A stretch of DNA of 32,571 nt from Prevotella sp. (GCA_022773395.1 JALFBL010000107.1:1-32571); one strand, 5' to 3'. Numbered from the stretch's first letter, positions 7,748-16,252 are shown. The notes: generated by a model from the sequence alone, not told the origin. Numbers and translations: made by a program.

Positions 7748-9556
7748 ATGCAGACAAAATGCCATCTTTCGGTGCTTGTTCACGAACAAGCAAAGATATA
7801 CGGCGAGAAAACCGTGATGAATTACCGTGATTTCGGTAGTTTAAAATGGAAGAAAATGACATGGACCGTTTTCTCGAAACGCGTCAAGCAGGTGAGCAAT
7901 GCCATGTTGAACATGGGAATCCGCGTGCAGGAAAACATAGGAGTGTTCTCGCAAAACACCGTGCAGTTTGTCTGTACCGATTTCGGTGCTTACGGTATTC
8001 GCGCGGTGACGGTTCCTTTCTATGCAACCAGCAGCGAACAGCAGATACAGTATATTGTCCAGGACGCACAAATCCGTTTTCTTTTCGTGGGCGAACAGGA
8101 ACAATATGACAAGGCGCGGCGCATACTTCCACTTTGTTCCACATTGGAGAAAATCATTGTTTTCGACCCCAGCGTACGCATAGCCATTGGCGACCCCAAC
8201 TCCATATTCTTCGATGATTTTCTGAAATTGGGTGAGAACCTGCCCCGCCAGAGCGAACTCGAAAGATTATGGGGACAAGCCAATGAAACCGACCTTACCA
8301 ATATAATATATACCAGTGGCACCACCGGCGACAGCAAGGGTGTGATGCTGTGCTACAGCCACTACCACGCTGCCATGGATGCCAATGGGCGATGTGTGCC
8401 CGTTACGGGCAAAGACAGGGTCATGACGTTCCTTCCCATGACACATATCTTTGAACGCGCATGGATATATCTGTGTCTGACAGTGGGTGCGGAACTCATT
8501 ATCAACACCTACCCGAAAGAAATTCAGGAAACTTTGCGCGAGACGCATCCCAGCTGCATGTGCGCCGTGCCCCGCTTTTGGGAAAAGGTGTATATCGGTG
8601 TACAGGAAAAGATCGAGAAGTCGAACGCCTTTGAGCGAAAACTGTTCAAGCGTGCGCTCTCCGTAGGAAGAAAACACAACATAGAATATCTGAGTCGCGG
8701 GAAACGGCCCCCGCTGCATGTGAAATTGGAATACGAACTGATGGACCGCACGGTATTTTCGCTCCTCCGCAAACAGTTGGGATTGGAGAATGCCCATTTC
8801 TTCCCCACAGCCGGCTCCTACGTGTCTGCCGAGGTGGAGGAATTCACCCATTCGGTGGGCATCAACATGATTGTGGGCTACGGACTGACAGAGAGCGTTG
8901 CCACCGTGTCGTGCGACCATGCAGACAAGACTTTCACCGTGGGTAGTGTGGGACGCCCCATCCACAGCATCGATGTCAAGATTGGAGAAAACGGCGAGAT
9001 ATTGCTGAAAGGCCCCACCATCACCAACGGATACTATAACCGGGAGGCTCTCAACGCCACCGCTTTTGATGCCGACGGATTTTTCCATACGGGCGATGCC
9101 GGCTATATAAAGAACGGAGAACTGTTTCTGACAGAGCGCATCAAGGAATTGTACAAGACTTCCAACGGCAAGTATATCGCACCGCAGATGATAGAGTCGA
9201 AGTTGCTGGTGGACAGGTTCATCGACCAGGTGGCAGTGATTGCCGACCAACGCAAGTTTGTTTCCGCACTCATCGTCCCAGCTTTCCCTGTACTGGAGGA
9301 ATATGCGAAAGACAATGGCATTGAATTTGAATCGCGCCAAGACCTTTGCAAGAACAAACGCATTGTGAAGATGCTGCAAGAGCGCATTTCCACCTTGCAG
9401 CAGCAGTTGGCAAGTTATGAAAAAATCAAGAAGTTCACACTCCTGCCAACCCCCTTTACAATGGAAAGGGGAGAGTTGACGAACACCCTAAAAATCAAGC
9501 GCACGGTACTCGGCAAGCACTATGCTGACGAGATAGAGGCCATGTATGCAGAATAA
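7748..9556 (+). CDS. Long-chain fatty acid--CoA ligase (AMP-forming)
   Basis: A 602-residue member of the adenylate-forming superfamily, in the long-chain acyl-CoA synthetase group (FadD15-like). The P-loop-like A3 motif YTSGTTGDSKGVM lies near residue 185. VGYGLTES (A5), FFHTGDAGY (A7) and a C-terminal Lys region (LTNTLKIKR) are all present. It activates a fatty acid to acyl-AMP and then acyl-CoA at the membrane face, feeding phospholipid synthesis or turnover of exogenous fatty acids. Length and motif order are normal and it looks intact. It ends 58 bases before the prfB start, with a GC-rich hairpin in between. Confidence 0.9.
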   Translation: MQTKCHLSVLVHEQAKIYGEKTVMNYRDFGSLKWKKMTWTVFSKRVKQVSNAMLNMGIRVQENIGVFSQNTVQFVCTDFGAYGIRAVTVPFYATSSEQQIQYIVQDAQIRFLFVGEQEQYDKARRILPLCSTLEKIIVFDPSVRIAIGDPNSIFFDDFLKLGENLPRQSELERLWGQANETDLTNIIYTSGTTGDSKGVMLCYSHYHAAMDANGRCVPVTGKDRVMTFLPMTHIFERAWIYLCLTVGAELIINTYPKEIQETLRETHPSCMCAVPRFWEKVYIGVQEKIEKSNAFERKLFKRALSVGRKHNIEYLSRGKRPPLHVKLEYELMDRTVFSLLRKQLGLENAHFFPTAGSYVSAEVEEFTHSVGINMIVGYGLTESVATVSCDHADKTFTVGSVGRPIHSIDVKIGENGEILLKGPTITNGYYNREALNATAFDADGFFHTGDAGYIKNGELFLTERIKELYKTSNGKYIAPQMIESKLLVDRFIDQVAVIADQRKFVSALIVPAFPVLEEYAKDNGIEFESRQDLCKNKRIVKMLQERISTLQQQLASYEKIKKFTLLPTPFTMERGELTNTLKIKRTVLGKHYADEIEAMYAE

Positions 9557-9566
9557 ACACATGAAT

Positions 9567-9590
9567 GCCCGCCCAAAGAAAGGGGCGGGC
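9567..9590 (+). other. GC-rich intercistronic hairpin
   Basis: GCCCGCCC (9567-9574) and GGGCGGGC (9583-9590) form a perfect 8-pair stem with an 8-base A-rich loop. No T tract follows, so it is unlikely to be a full intrinsic terminator. It sits between the acyl-CoA synthetase stop and the prfB start, and could modulate mRNA stability or partial termination. Confidence 0.55.
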
Positions 9591-9614
9591 TGCAAGAAAA
9601 AGACAGAAGGAAAG

Positions 9615-10736
9615 ATGATAACAGCCGAGCAGTTGAAAGATGTGTTGCAACGCGCTGAGCAATTGCACCATTATCTTGACATAGACAAGAAGAAAATAGA
9701 ATTTGAGGAAGAGGACTTGCGCACACAGGCCCCCGATTTTTGGGATGACCCGAAACGGGCGCAAGAACAGATGAAAAAGGTGAAGGACATCAAGCGGTGG
9801 CTGGACGGATACCAGGAGGTGCGCATGTGCGCCGACGAGCTACAGCTGGCGTTTGATTTCTACCACGACGAGATGGTGACAGAAGAAGAGGTGGACGAGA
9901 ACTACACAAAGGCCATCACCGCCATTGAAGACTTGGAACTCAAGAACATGCTTCGCCAGAAAGAAGACCCGATGGACTGCGTGCTGAAGATCAACAGCGG
10001 TGCCGGTGGAACAGAAAGCCAAGACTGGGCATCGATGCTCATGCGCATGTACATGAGATGGGCTGAAGCCCATGGGCACAAAGTGACGGTGAGCAATCTG
10101 CAGGATGGTGACGAGGCGGGAATAAAAAGCGTGACAATGGAAATTGAGGGGGGCGAATATGCCTATGGCTATCTGAAAAGCGAAAACGGTGTGCACCGTC
10201 TGGTACGCGTGAGCCCGTTCAATGCACAAGGAAAGCGAATGACCTCGTTTGCCAGTGTGTTTGTCTCGCCGCTGGTCGATGACACCATTGAAGTGTATGT
10301 GGATCCCTCCAAAGTGTCGTGGGACTTGTTCCGAAGCGGTGGTGCTGGTGGCCAGAACGTGAACAAGGTAGAAACGGGCGTGCGCCTGCGCTACCAATAC
10401 ACCGATCCAGACACAGGCGAGGAAGAGGAAATCCTGATTGAAAACACGGAAAGCCGCAAGCAGTTGGAAAACCGAAACAATGCCATGCGCCTACTCAAAT
10501 CGCAACTCTACGACCGGGCCATGAAAAAACGTTTGGAAGCGCAGGCGAAAATAGAGGCCGGAAAGAAAAAGATAGAATGGGGAAGCCAGATACGATCGTA
10601 TGTTTTCGATGACCGCCGCGTGAAAGACCACCGCACCAATTTCCAAACATCCGATGTGGACGCAGTGATGGACGGGAAGATAGACGGATTCATCAAGGCT
10701 TACCTGATGGAGTTCCCCGCTGTAGAGGAAGCATAG
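9615..10736 (+). CDS. prfB: Peptide chain release factor 2
   Basis: RF2 ends translation at UGA and UAA codons. The 373-residue product has the class-I release factor layout. The codon-recognition tripeptide SPF lies in RLVRVSPFN, and the catalytic GGQ in SGGAGGQNVNKVE. Start chosen at 9615 (MITAEQLKDVL) because it matches the family length and has AGGAAAG just upstream; the frame is open further upstream into the previous gene, but that extension looks non-coding. Unlike many bacteria there is no in-frame UGA and no CTT-TGA slippery site: codons 21-22 read CTT GAC (9675-9680), so the protein is encoded in one frame. Confidence 0.95.
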   Translation: MITAEQLKDVLQRAEQLHHYLDIDKKKIEFEEEDLRTQAPDFWDDPKRAQEQMKKVKDIKRWLDGYQEVRMCADELQLAFDFYHDEMVTEEEVDENYTKAITAIEDLELKNMLRQKEDPMDCVLKINSGAGGTESQDWASMLMRMYMRWAEAHGHKVTVSNLQDGDEAGIKSVTMEIEGGEYAYGYLKSENGVHRLVRVSPFNAQGKRMTSFASVFVSPLVDDTIEVYVDPSKVSWDLFRSGGAGGQNVNKVETGVRLRYQYTDPDTGEEEEILIENTESRKQLENRNNAMRLLKSQLYDRAMKKRLEAQAKIEAGKKKIEWGSQIRSYVFDDRRVKDHRTNFQTSDVDAVMDGKIDGFIKAYLMEFPAVEEA

Positions 10737-10776
10737 AACGTACATTTTTCCAAGAAACCTATAAAACGATAAAGAT

Positions 10777-10920
10777 ATGAGTCAGAAGAGAAAAGCGCAA
10801 CGCGCACGCAAGGCGGTAGAAGAAGAGAAAAAAGGGCGCACCGTGGTGAATTGGATTTTGGGTGCATTGCTGTTGCTCACTGTTATCTCAATGCTTGTAT
10901 ATGTCATAACACTGGTGTGA
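10777..10920 (+). CDS. Small membrane protein, 47 residues
   Basis: The protein begins MSQKRKAQRARKAVEEEKKG, a basic then charged cytoplasmic segment, followed by one hydrophobic helix (about residues 23-47) that ends the protein. The ATG has AAAGAT upstream. The stop codon overlaps the start of the CYTH gene (TGATG, sharing base 10920), so translation is probably coupled. I do not recognise a named family. The single-helix architecture and coupling argue that it is real. It is shorter than normal gene-finding cut-offs. Function unknown. Confidence 0.7.
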   Translation: MSQKRKAQRARKAVEEEKKGRTVVNWILGALLLLTVISMLVYVITLV

Positions 10921-11456
10921 TGAGTGGCTTTGAGACAGAACGCAAGTTCTTGGTGAAAGGCGAAGACTATCGGAGGCAGGCATACGGAAGCAGCCGTATC
11001 AAACAGGGATACATCTGCAATGGACATGGGAGAACCGTACGTGTGCGCATTCGCGACAACCGGGGCTATCTCACCATCAAGGGGCCTGCCCGCAACGGAG
11101 GCCTGAGCCGCTACGAGTTTGAAAGAGAAATTGCTTTGGACGAGGCGGAAATGCTGATGGAGCTTTGCGAGAAGGTGGGGATTGACAAGACCCGCTATCT
11201 GGTGAAAAGTCCCGACGGAAAGCACACGTTCGAGGTGGATGAATTTTATGGTGACAATGCCGGACTGGTAATGGCCGAAGTGGAATTGGACTGTGAGAAC
11301 GAGCCTTTCAAAAAACCCGATTTCATTGGCGATGAGGTGACGGGTGACAAACGGTTCTACAATTCATTTCTTTGCAAAATTCCCTTCATCGTTTGGCGCG
11401 GCACCATTCCCGCGGCATTCCGGCACATAGACTTGGAACAGTTCCCAAGTCGCTGA
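10920..11456 (+). CDS. CYTH domain / triphosphate tunnel metalloenzyme
   Basis: A 178-residue protein of the CYTH superfamily. It begins with the ExExK signature (ETERK, residues 5-9) and has the alternating charged strands of the tunnel, such as RVRIR, LTIKG, YEFEREI, FEVDEF and MAEVEL. Bacterial members of this short type usually hydrolyse inorganic triphosphate or related substrates with a divalent metal. I chose ATG 10920 because it starts four residues before the ExExK motif and overlaps the upstream stop; the frame is open further upstream, but there it runs through the small membrane-protein gene. The substrate is not determined by the sequence. Confidence 0.85.
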   Translation: MSGFETERKFLVKGEDYRRQAYGSSRIKQGYICNGHGRTVRVRIRDNRGYLTIKGPARNGGLSRYEFEREIALDEAEMLMELCEKVGIDKTRYLVKSPDGKHTFEVDEFYGDNAGLVMAEVELDCENEPFKKPDFIGDEVTGDKRFYNSFLCKIPFIVWRGTIPAAFRHIDLEQFPSR

Positions 11457-11525
11457 CAGCAAAACCCATGTGGCATACAACAGTTCTTGTTGCCACCTGT
11501 TTTTTCATAAAGATTAGAAAATACC

Positions 11526-11557
11526 AAATAAAAATGGCGCGCCACATTTGGCACGCC
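11526..11557 (-). terminator. Terminator of the tRNA-Pro transcript
   Basis: Read on the minus strand, a hairpin (GGCG-x-GCCA pairing with TGGC-x-CGCC, complement of 11536-11557, four-base loop) is followed directly by ATTTTTATTT. It lies just downstream of tRNA-Pro. In the plus direction it may also help end the CYTH transcript, although the T run is on the minus side. Confidence 0.65.
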
Positions 11558-11572
11558 ACTTCTTGTGTGCAG

Positions 11573-11645
11573 TCGGGATGAGGCGACTCGAACGCCCGAC
11601 CCCTACGTCCCGAACGTAGTGCGCTACCAACTGCGCTACATCCCG
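11573..11645 (-). tRNA. tRNA-Pro, anticodon CGG
   Basis: The 73-base minus-strand sequence folds as a standard cloverleaf. The acceptor is CGGGATG paired with CATCCCG and discriminator A. The D arm is GCGC/GCGC. The anticodon stem CTACG/CGTAG encloses loop TTCGGGA, giving anticodon CGG (reads CCG) with G37. The variable loop is GGGTC, and the T loop is TTCGAGT on a stem with one G-U pair. C1-G72 is typical of bacterial tRNA-Pro. CCA is not encoded. Confidence 0.93.
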
Positions 11646-11656
11646 ATTAGCGGGTG

Positions 11657-11664
11657 CAAAGGTA
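11657..11664 (-). promoter_or_regulatory. -7 element of the tRNA-Pro promoter
   Basis: The complement of 11657-11664 reads TACCTTTG, matching TAnnTTTG, and would start transcription about six bases before the mature tRNA 5' end. No clear -33 element was found. Confidence 0.5.
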
Positions 11665-11745
11665 GTATAAAATTTTGAATTGCGTGCACATTTGCCAAAG
11701 AAAATTAGAAAATGTTTTCTATCTCAAGGCTTTACACCGACAAGG

Positions 11746-12984
11746 TTACTTTGAATAATCCACCTCCCCTTTCCTGAAAGAGAAAATGGCATACACAAGC
11801 GAGATGACGGCAACCGCACTCTCTACCACGAATAAACCCCTGTATTGAAAAATGTCGGCTATCCTGCCTGCTGACAAGGCAAGAAACATGCCGCTGAGAT
11901 GGGTGATGACTGTCTGTACCGTAAAATCGGTTCCTTCACGGCCCGGGCGCACGCTGTTCATGGAAGAGGTAAATACCACCATTGTGGAAACACCGTAACT
12001 GCTCCACAACAAGACCACTGCGGTGCAAACAAGCGGAAACGTTGGCCGGATATAAGTGATGCCGACGAAATAGACCGTGGTGAAAAGGGTGAGCAAGGCA
12101 AAAAGGATACGGGCCTTGTAGAGACCGATGCGCCTCACCAAGAAGCCGGCACCAAAAGAAGCCGCAAAAGCGAAGCCTGTCCCCACAACACCGCTCAACA
12201 CACCAATTTCTTTCATGCTATATCCCAGGTCCACGAGATAGGGGCGGAGCACAGACAGGATGCCAATGAGTCCGGCATAATACAGCACCAAAAAAGCAAT
12301 TTGCCGCCAAATGCTTTTGCGTGTAAAAAACCAGAAGAAATCAGAGAGTCTTGCACGCTGTTTCATATCTTTGCTCTCTATGGAAATCTGGCGATTGGTC
12401 ATCAACGGTATGAGCATCAGCAGAACGAATGCCGCCAGACAGGTAAGCACCACATTCCATCCATAATGATGCAGCACCATGAGCAGCAGTCCTCCCCCAA
12501 CGAGCGTTCCACCGAAACTGCCCATCGACTGGATGCTGTTCACCATGCTCTTGTCTTGCCTGTGGAAAGCCAGCACGGCCAGCGAGTCGGTGGCGATGTC
12601 TTGCGTGGCAGAAGCCGTTAACGAAAGAATGACAAGGGCAACAACAATATAGATGTCTGTGGTGAAATCCAACATTCCCACCACGAGCAGTGCCGTGGCA
12701 TAGACACATTCTGACGAGAATATGAAACGCTTGTATTGATGAATGGTCACGCAATGGCGGTCAACGAGCGGTGCCCATAGAAATTTCAGGATCCAAGGCA
12801 ACTTGACAAGCTGCAGCAAAGCGATGGCAGAAAGCGAAAAATGGTTTTCGCGCATCATCACCTGCAACGCTGTAGAAAGAAAACTCATGGGCACCATCTG
12901 TGCCATGTAAAGGCAAAAAAATGTACTTAGGTTCAATGCCTCGCCCCTCGCCCTCATTGTCTGTCGGCTGTTCTCACTATTCAT
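11746..12984 (-). CDS. MFS permease of the PAT/AmpG-like family, possible siderophore importer
   Basis: A 412-residue inner-membrane transporter with about twelve helices. Motifs LPWILKFLWAPLVDRH and SATQDIATDSLAV are characteristic of the peptide-acetyl-CoA transporter (PAT) branch of the MFS. That branch contains AmpG (anhydromuropeptide import) and the RhtX/FptX single-subunit siderophore permeases. It is divergent from a TonB-dependent receptor, which favours the siderophore role, but AmpG-like recycling of cell-wall fragments cannot be excluded. I chose ATG 12984: the frame is open to a GTG at 13005, but that GTG lies inside the predicted -7 promoter box. Confidence 0.75.
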   Translation of the reverse strand: MNSENSRQTMRARGEALNLSTFFCLYMAQMVPMSFLSTALQVMMRENHFSLSAIALLQLVKLPWILKFLWAPLVDRHCVTIHQYKRFIFSSECVYATALLVVGMLDFTTDIYIVVALVILSLTASATQDIATDSLAVLAFHRQDKSMVNSIQSMGSFGGTLVGGGLLLMVLHHYGWNVVLTCLAAFVLLMLIPLMTNRQISIESKDMKQRARLSDFFWFFTRKSIWRQIAFLVLYYAGLIGILSVLRPYLVDLGYSMKEIGVLSGVVGTGFAFAASFGAGFLVRRIGLYKARILFALLTLFTTVYFVGITYIRPTFPLVCTAVVLLWSSYGVSTMVVFTSSMNSVRPGREGTDFTVQTVITHLSGMFLALSAGRIADIFQYRGLFVVESAVAVISLVYAIFSFRKGEVDYSK

Positions 12985-12992
12985 AATTGCGG

Positions 12993-13000
12993 CAAAATTA
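12993..13000 (-). promoter_or_regulatory. -7 element of the MFS permease promoter
   Basis: The complement reads TAATTTTG (TAnnTTTG). Only eight bases separate it from the ATG at 12984, so the expected 5' leader is 0-5 bases. No good -33 match is seen. Confidence 0.5.
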
Positions 13001-13146
13001 ATCACTTTTTGCGAGAAACGCCATCCTCTTTTATATTGATTTTGGAACAGAAAAAGCTTGCATAAGGACTATAAGAGAGAAGAACATATTGTATCATTGC
13101 TCCAAAATCCATACAAATAAGGATTTCAGATTTACATCGTTATCAA

Positions 13147-13154
13147 TACCTTTG
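13147..13154 (+). promoter_or_regulatory. -7 element of the TonB-receptor promoter
   Basis: TACCTTTG, with TTTC (one mismatch to TTTG) 19 bases upstream at 13124-13127. It lies 35 bases before the ATG at 13190. I see no convincing Fur-type palindrome in this 200-base divergent region. Confidence 0.55.
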
Positions 13155-13189
13155 CACACAATTTAAGATAAATTCACTACATTTTTTTG

Positions 13190-15274
13190 ATGAAACATTA
13201 TGCAATTTTATTGGCCGCGGCGATGTCGCTGCCGTTGAACATCTTTGGCAACGAGACAGACTCAACAAGAGTAGGAGAACAACTGGACGAAGTGGCGATC
13301 GTGGGCTTCAAGCAGGACAGGGCAGCCATCTCACCCATCTCGCAAGCCTCCATGGGAGGGGTCATGATTAACAACAACCAACTGACCGGCATCAGGGACC
13401 TGAGTTCGATGTTTGCCAATTTTTATATGCCCGACTACGGCTCGCGCCAGTATTCACCCATATACATTAGAGGTATCGGCTCGAAAATCAATTCTCCCTC
13501 CGTGGGCGTGTATGTGGATGGCATGCCCTATTATGACCGTTCCGTCATCGACATGGATCTGTTTGGCGTGAGCAAGGTTGAAGTACTGCGCGGCCCGCAA
13601 GGCTGTTTGTTCGGGCGCAACTCCACGGCCGGACTGATCAATGTCTATACCCGCTCACCGTTGGATTATCAGGGTACCACCGTAAAATTGGGCTACGGAT
13701 CCTACAATGACATACAGGCAAGTGCTTCTATATATAATAAATTGTCGAAAAGTTTCGGACTGTCTGTGGCCGCCAACTATCATCACAACGATGGCTACTA
13801 CACGAACACGTTTCTCAACCGGAAAGCCGACCCCATAGATAACGGAACCGTGCGCTTGGGCTTGGCATGGCAACCTGCGGAAAAATGGCTGGGAAGGCTT
13901 ACCTTCAGTTTCGACCGTACCCATCAGGGAGGCTACCCATACGCCATCTATAATGAAAAAACAGGAAAACTGAATGATGTGCATTATGACCAGCCATGTG
14001 GCTATCGCCGGTCGGTTTATTCAACAGGAATGAACTGGAAATACGATGCACGCCGGTTTGTCTTCAATAGCCAAACCTCTTTCCAACACAGCAACGACAA
14101 AATAACCATGGATCAGGACTACACGGAGAAACACAACTTCTACGTTTACATGCCCTTGCATCAGAACATGTTCAGCCAGGAGTTTACCGCACGTTCAAAA
14201 TACAACTCCTGGTACCATCACATCACGGGCATATTCGGATTCCTTCAGCAGTCCAACTATTCCTCAAGTGCCGACTATTACAAGAAAAAACAAACGATTC
14301 TGAAAGTCAACGCATTGCCTACAAAGGGCATTGCCGCCTACCACCTGTCCACTTTCGACATTTACAAAGGCCTGTCGGCATCAATTGGTGTACGTTTCGA
14401 CATTGAAACCGCCAAGGTGGACAATCAAACGGATTCCATCCAATGGTTGGACAATGAGAATGCGGAAAGCACCGGCATCCAGATAAAAAGAGAAGGCTAC
14501 CGGAGCGAACTGACCTCGAAACAGTTTACTCCGAAATTCACTTTGAAGCAGCAGTTCACACCCGACAAAATGGTGTATGCCACCATTGCCAAAGGCTTTA
14601 AGGCCGGAGGTTTCAATGCCGTAAAAGAAACCACCAGCGACTATTCGTACAACCCCGAATACACATGGAACTACGAGGTGGGTACAAAACTGAACTTCTT
14701 CGGCAGTCGTCTGACCCTTGAAATGAGCCTTTTCTATATCGACTGGAAGAACCAGCAGCTTGCCAGTATCGTACCCACCTTGGGGACAATCATCCGCAAC
14801 ATTGGCCATTCCGACAGCAAAGGGGTTGAGGTGAGCCTTGCCGCCCAGCCGTTCAAAGGCCTGAACATACAGGCCAACTATGGCTACACTTACGCCCGTT
14901 TCCTCAAAGGCGATACGGGGCGGGGAAAGGACTATACGGGAAACATGCTGCCCATGGTGCCCCGCCATACCATGTCTGTGAATGCCAACTACACCCTCTA
15001 CAATGTGGGCAAGGCCATCGACCGACTGATGTTCAATGCCAATCTTTCGGGAGTGGGGAAAATCTACTGGCGAGAAGACAACGCAATGCACCAGCCTTTC
15101 TACACCCTTCTGAACCTGAAAGCGGCGGCAACAATGGGAAAATGGACATGGGAGGTATGGACAAAAAACACGATGAACACCGAGTACATGGTGTATTTCT
15201 TCACAGCCTCGCACAAAATGGGACAAAAAGGAAAACCTTTCACCATCGGAACATCGCTTGCGCTTTCTCTCTGA
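13190..15274 (+). CDS. TonB-dependent outer-membrane receptor (siderophore/heme type)
   Basis: A 694-residue TonB-dependent receptor. It has an N-terminal signal peptide (residues 1 to ~20), then a plug domain containing IRGIGSKINSPSVGVYVDG and VEVLRGPQGCLFGRNSTAGL, both standard plug motifs. The remaining ~500 residues are a 22-strand barrel rich in aromatic strand ends, finishing at IGTSLALSL. It lacks the N-terminal carboxypeptidase-like extension and the SusD partner of glycan-uptake receptors, so a small iron-chelate or heme ligand is more likely than a polysaccharide. I chose ATG 13190 over the TTG three bases earlier. A HemD-like gene follows after 50 bases, and a PAT-type permease is divergent upstream. 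Confidence 0.9.
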   Translation: MKHYAILLAAAMSLPLNIFGNETDSTRVGEQLDEVAIVGFKQDRAAISPISQASMGGVMINNNQLTGIRDLSSMFANFYMPDYGSRQYSPIYIRGIGSKINSPSVGVYVDGMPYYDRSVIDMDLFGVSKVEVLRGPQGCLFGRNSTAGLINVYTRSPLDYQGTTVKLGYGSYNDIQASASIYNKLSKSFGLSVAANYHHNDGYYTNTFLNRKADPIDNGTVRLGLAWQPAEKWLGRLTFSFDRTHQGGYPYAIYNEKTGKLNDVHYDQPCGYRRSVYSTGMNWKYDARRFVFNSQTSFQHSNDKITMDQDYTEKHNFYVYMPLHQNMFSQEFTARSKYNSWYHHITGIFGFLQQSNYSSSADYYKKKQTILKVNALPTKGIAAYHLSTFDIYKGLSASIGVRFDIETAKVDNQTDSIQWLDNENAESTGIQIKREGYRSELTSKQFTPKFTLKQQFTPDKMVYATIAKGFKAGGFNAVKETTSDYSYNPEYTWNYEVGTKLNFFGSRLTLEMSLFYIDWKNQQLASIVPTLGTIIRNIGHSDSKGVEVSLAAQPFKGLNIQANYGYTYARFLKGDTGRGKDYTGNMLPMVPRHTMSVNANYTLYNVGKAIDRLMFNANLSGVGKIYWREDNAMHQPFYTLLNLKAAATMGKWTWEVWTKNTMNTEYMVYFFTASHKMGQKGKPFTIGTSLALSL

Positions 15275-15324
15275 CAAATGGGAAAGAAAGTCATGACAAA
15301 GAACTTTTCACGGAAAACAGAACC

Positions 15325-16194
15325 ATGAACCGGCAGACCGTCATCCTTACAGCCCCACAACATTACGCCCTGCGATTGGCACGTGCGCTGGAGGCATACA
15401 GCGACCGCTTTGAAACGGTTGTCGTGCCAATGGTCTGTTCGTCTGTCACCACAGGGAACAAAGCTGCCATCAAAGAATTTTGGCGGCACCGTTCCCATTT
15501 TGACGCGGCAGCTTTCATGAGCAGGAAAGCCATCGAAGCGTGCAAAGGCCATCCTTGGCATACCGAAAGCAACCTGGCATTTCTTGCCATCGGGAAAGAC
15601 AATGAGGCACTGCGCGAAAGCCTGCATGTCGAGCCCGCTTTTGTCGCCTCAGAGGCAAGTCCAATGGGCATTGCCCACGAGTGGCAGAAAAGGGGAGATG
15701 CACAAGGCAAGCGAATGGCTGTGCTGGCACCATTGTTCGATGGACTGGAAGAACCGCTCACCGTTCCAGATTTCATTCAGAAAGCAACTTCCTTAGGTAT
15801 GGAAACAACACGCATCAATGTCTATACCAACAGCCCCACGCCGCTTGCCCACCGCCTATTGGCCTATGAAATGCTGGCTCGCCAAGAGGCGCACATCCTT
15901 GCCCTGACCAGCGGAAGCGAGGCCGTCGCCTTTTGCACGGGCATGAAAGCCGTCTATGGCAACGGGGCTTTGGACATGGCCAACCGGGCAATCGTTGCCT
16001 GCATGGGTCCCTATACGGCGCAGCAAGCGAGACGATCCGGACTGGAAGTGGACATGGTAGCCAGCCAACATTCTTCGTTTCACGATTTCGCCCGTTGCAT
16101 GGCCGAGTTCACTTGCGGTCACCCAACAAAGGTTAATTGCGTTAAATTTTCAACCGGTTTTTCCGCAGGATTCACCCGCAAAATAGAAAAATGA
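15325..16194 (+). CDS. Uroporphyrinogen-III synthase-like protein (HemD fold)
   Basis: A 289-residue protein matching the two-domain uroporphyrinogen-III synthase fold. The N-terminal domain begins QTVILTAPQHYALRLA, and the C-terminal part has ALTSGSEAVAFC and VACMGPYTAQQARRSGLEVD, which correspond to the family's SPS-A-F and GP-TA-AL--G segments. The enzyme closes hydroxymethylbilane into uroporphyrinogen III for heme, siroheme or cobalamin. No other tetrapyrrole genes are nearby; instead it follows a TonB receptor by 50 bases. HemD sequences are very variable, so a related but different activity on imported tetrapyrroles is possible. I chose ATG 15325; the upstream open frame overlaps the receptor gene. 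Confidence 0.75.
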   Translation: MNRQTVILTAPQHYALRLARALEAYSDRFETVVVPMVCSSVTTGNKAAIKEFWRHRSHFDAAAFMSRKAIEACKGHPWHTESNLAFLAIGKDNEALRESLHVEPAFVASEASPMGIAHEWQKRGDAQGKRMAVLAPLFDGLEEPLTVPDFIQKATSLGMETTRINVYTNSPTPLAHRLLAYEMLARQEAHILALTSGSEAVAFCTGMKAVYGNGALDMANRAIVACMGPYTAQQARRSGLEVDMVASQHSSFHDFARCMAEFTCGHPTKVNCVKFSTGFSAGFTRKIEK

Positions 16195-16252
16195 CGGATC
16201 ATCCGTTGGAAACGAAGCAAAAAATGCGGAGCGATTTTTTTCGGGCGTTTCA

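Noticed and set aside
9546..9614. Upstream extension of prfB with extra N-terminal residues
   Set aside because: Overlaps the previous gene and includes the intercistronic hairpin; family start matches 9615.
13006..13146. Possible Fur box between the MFS permease and TonB receptor
   Set aside because: No palindrome close enough to a Fur consensus could be seen by eye.
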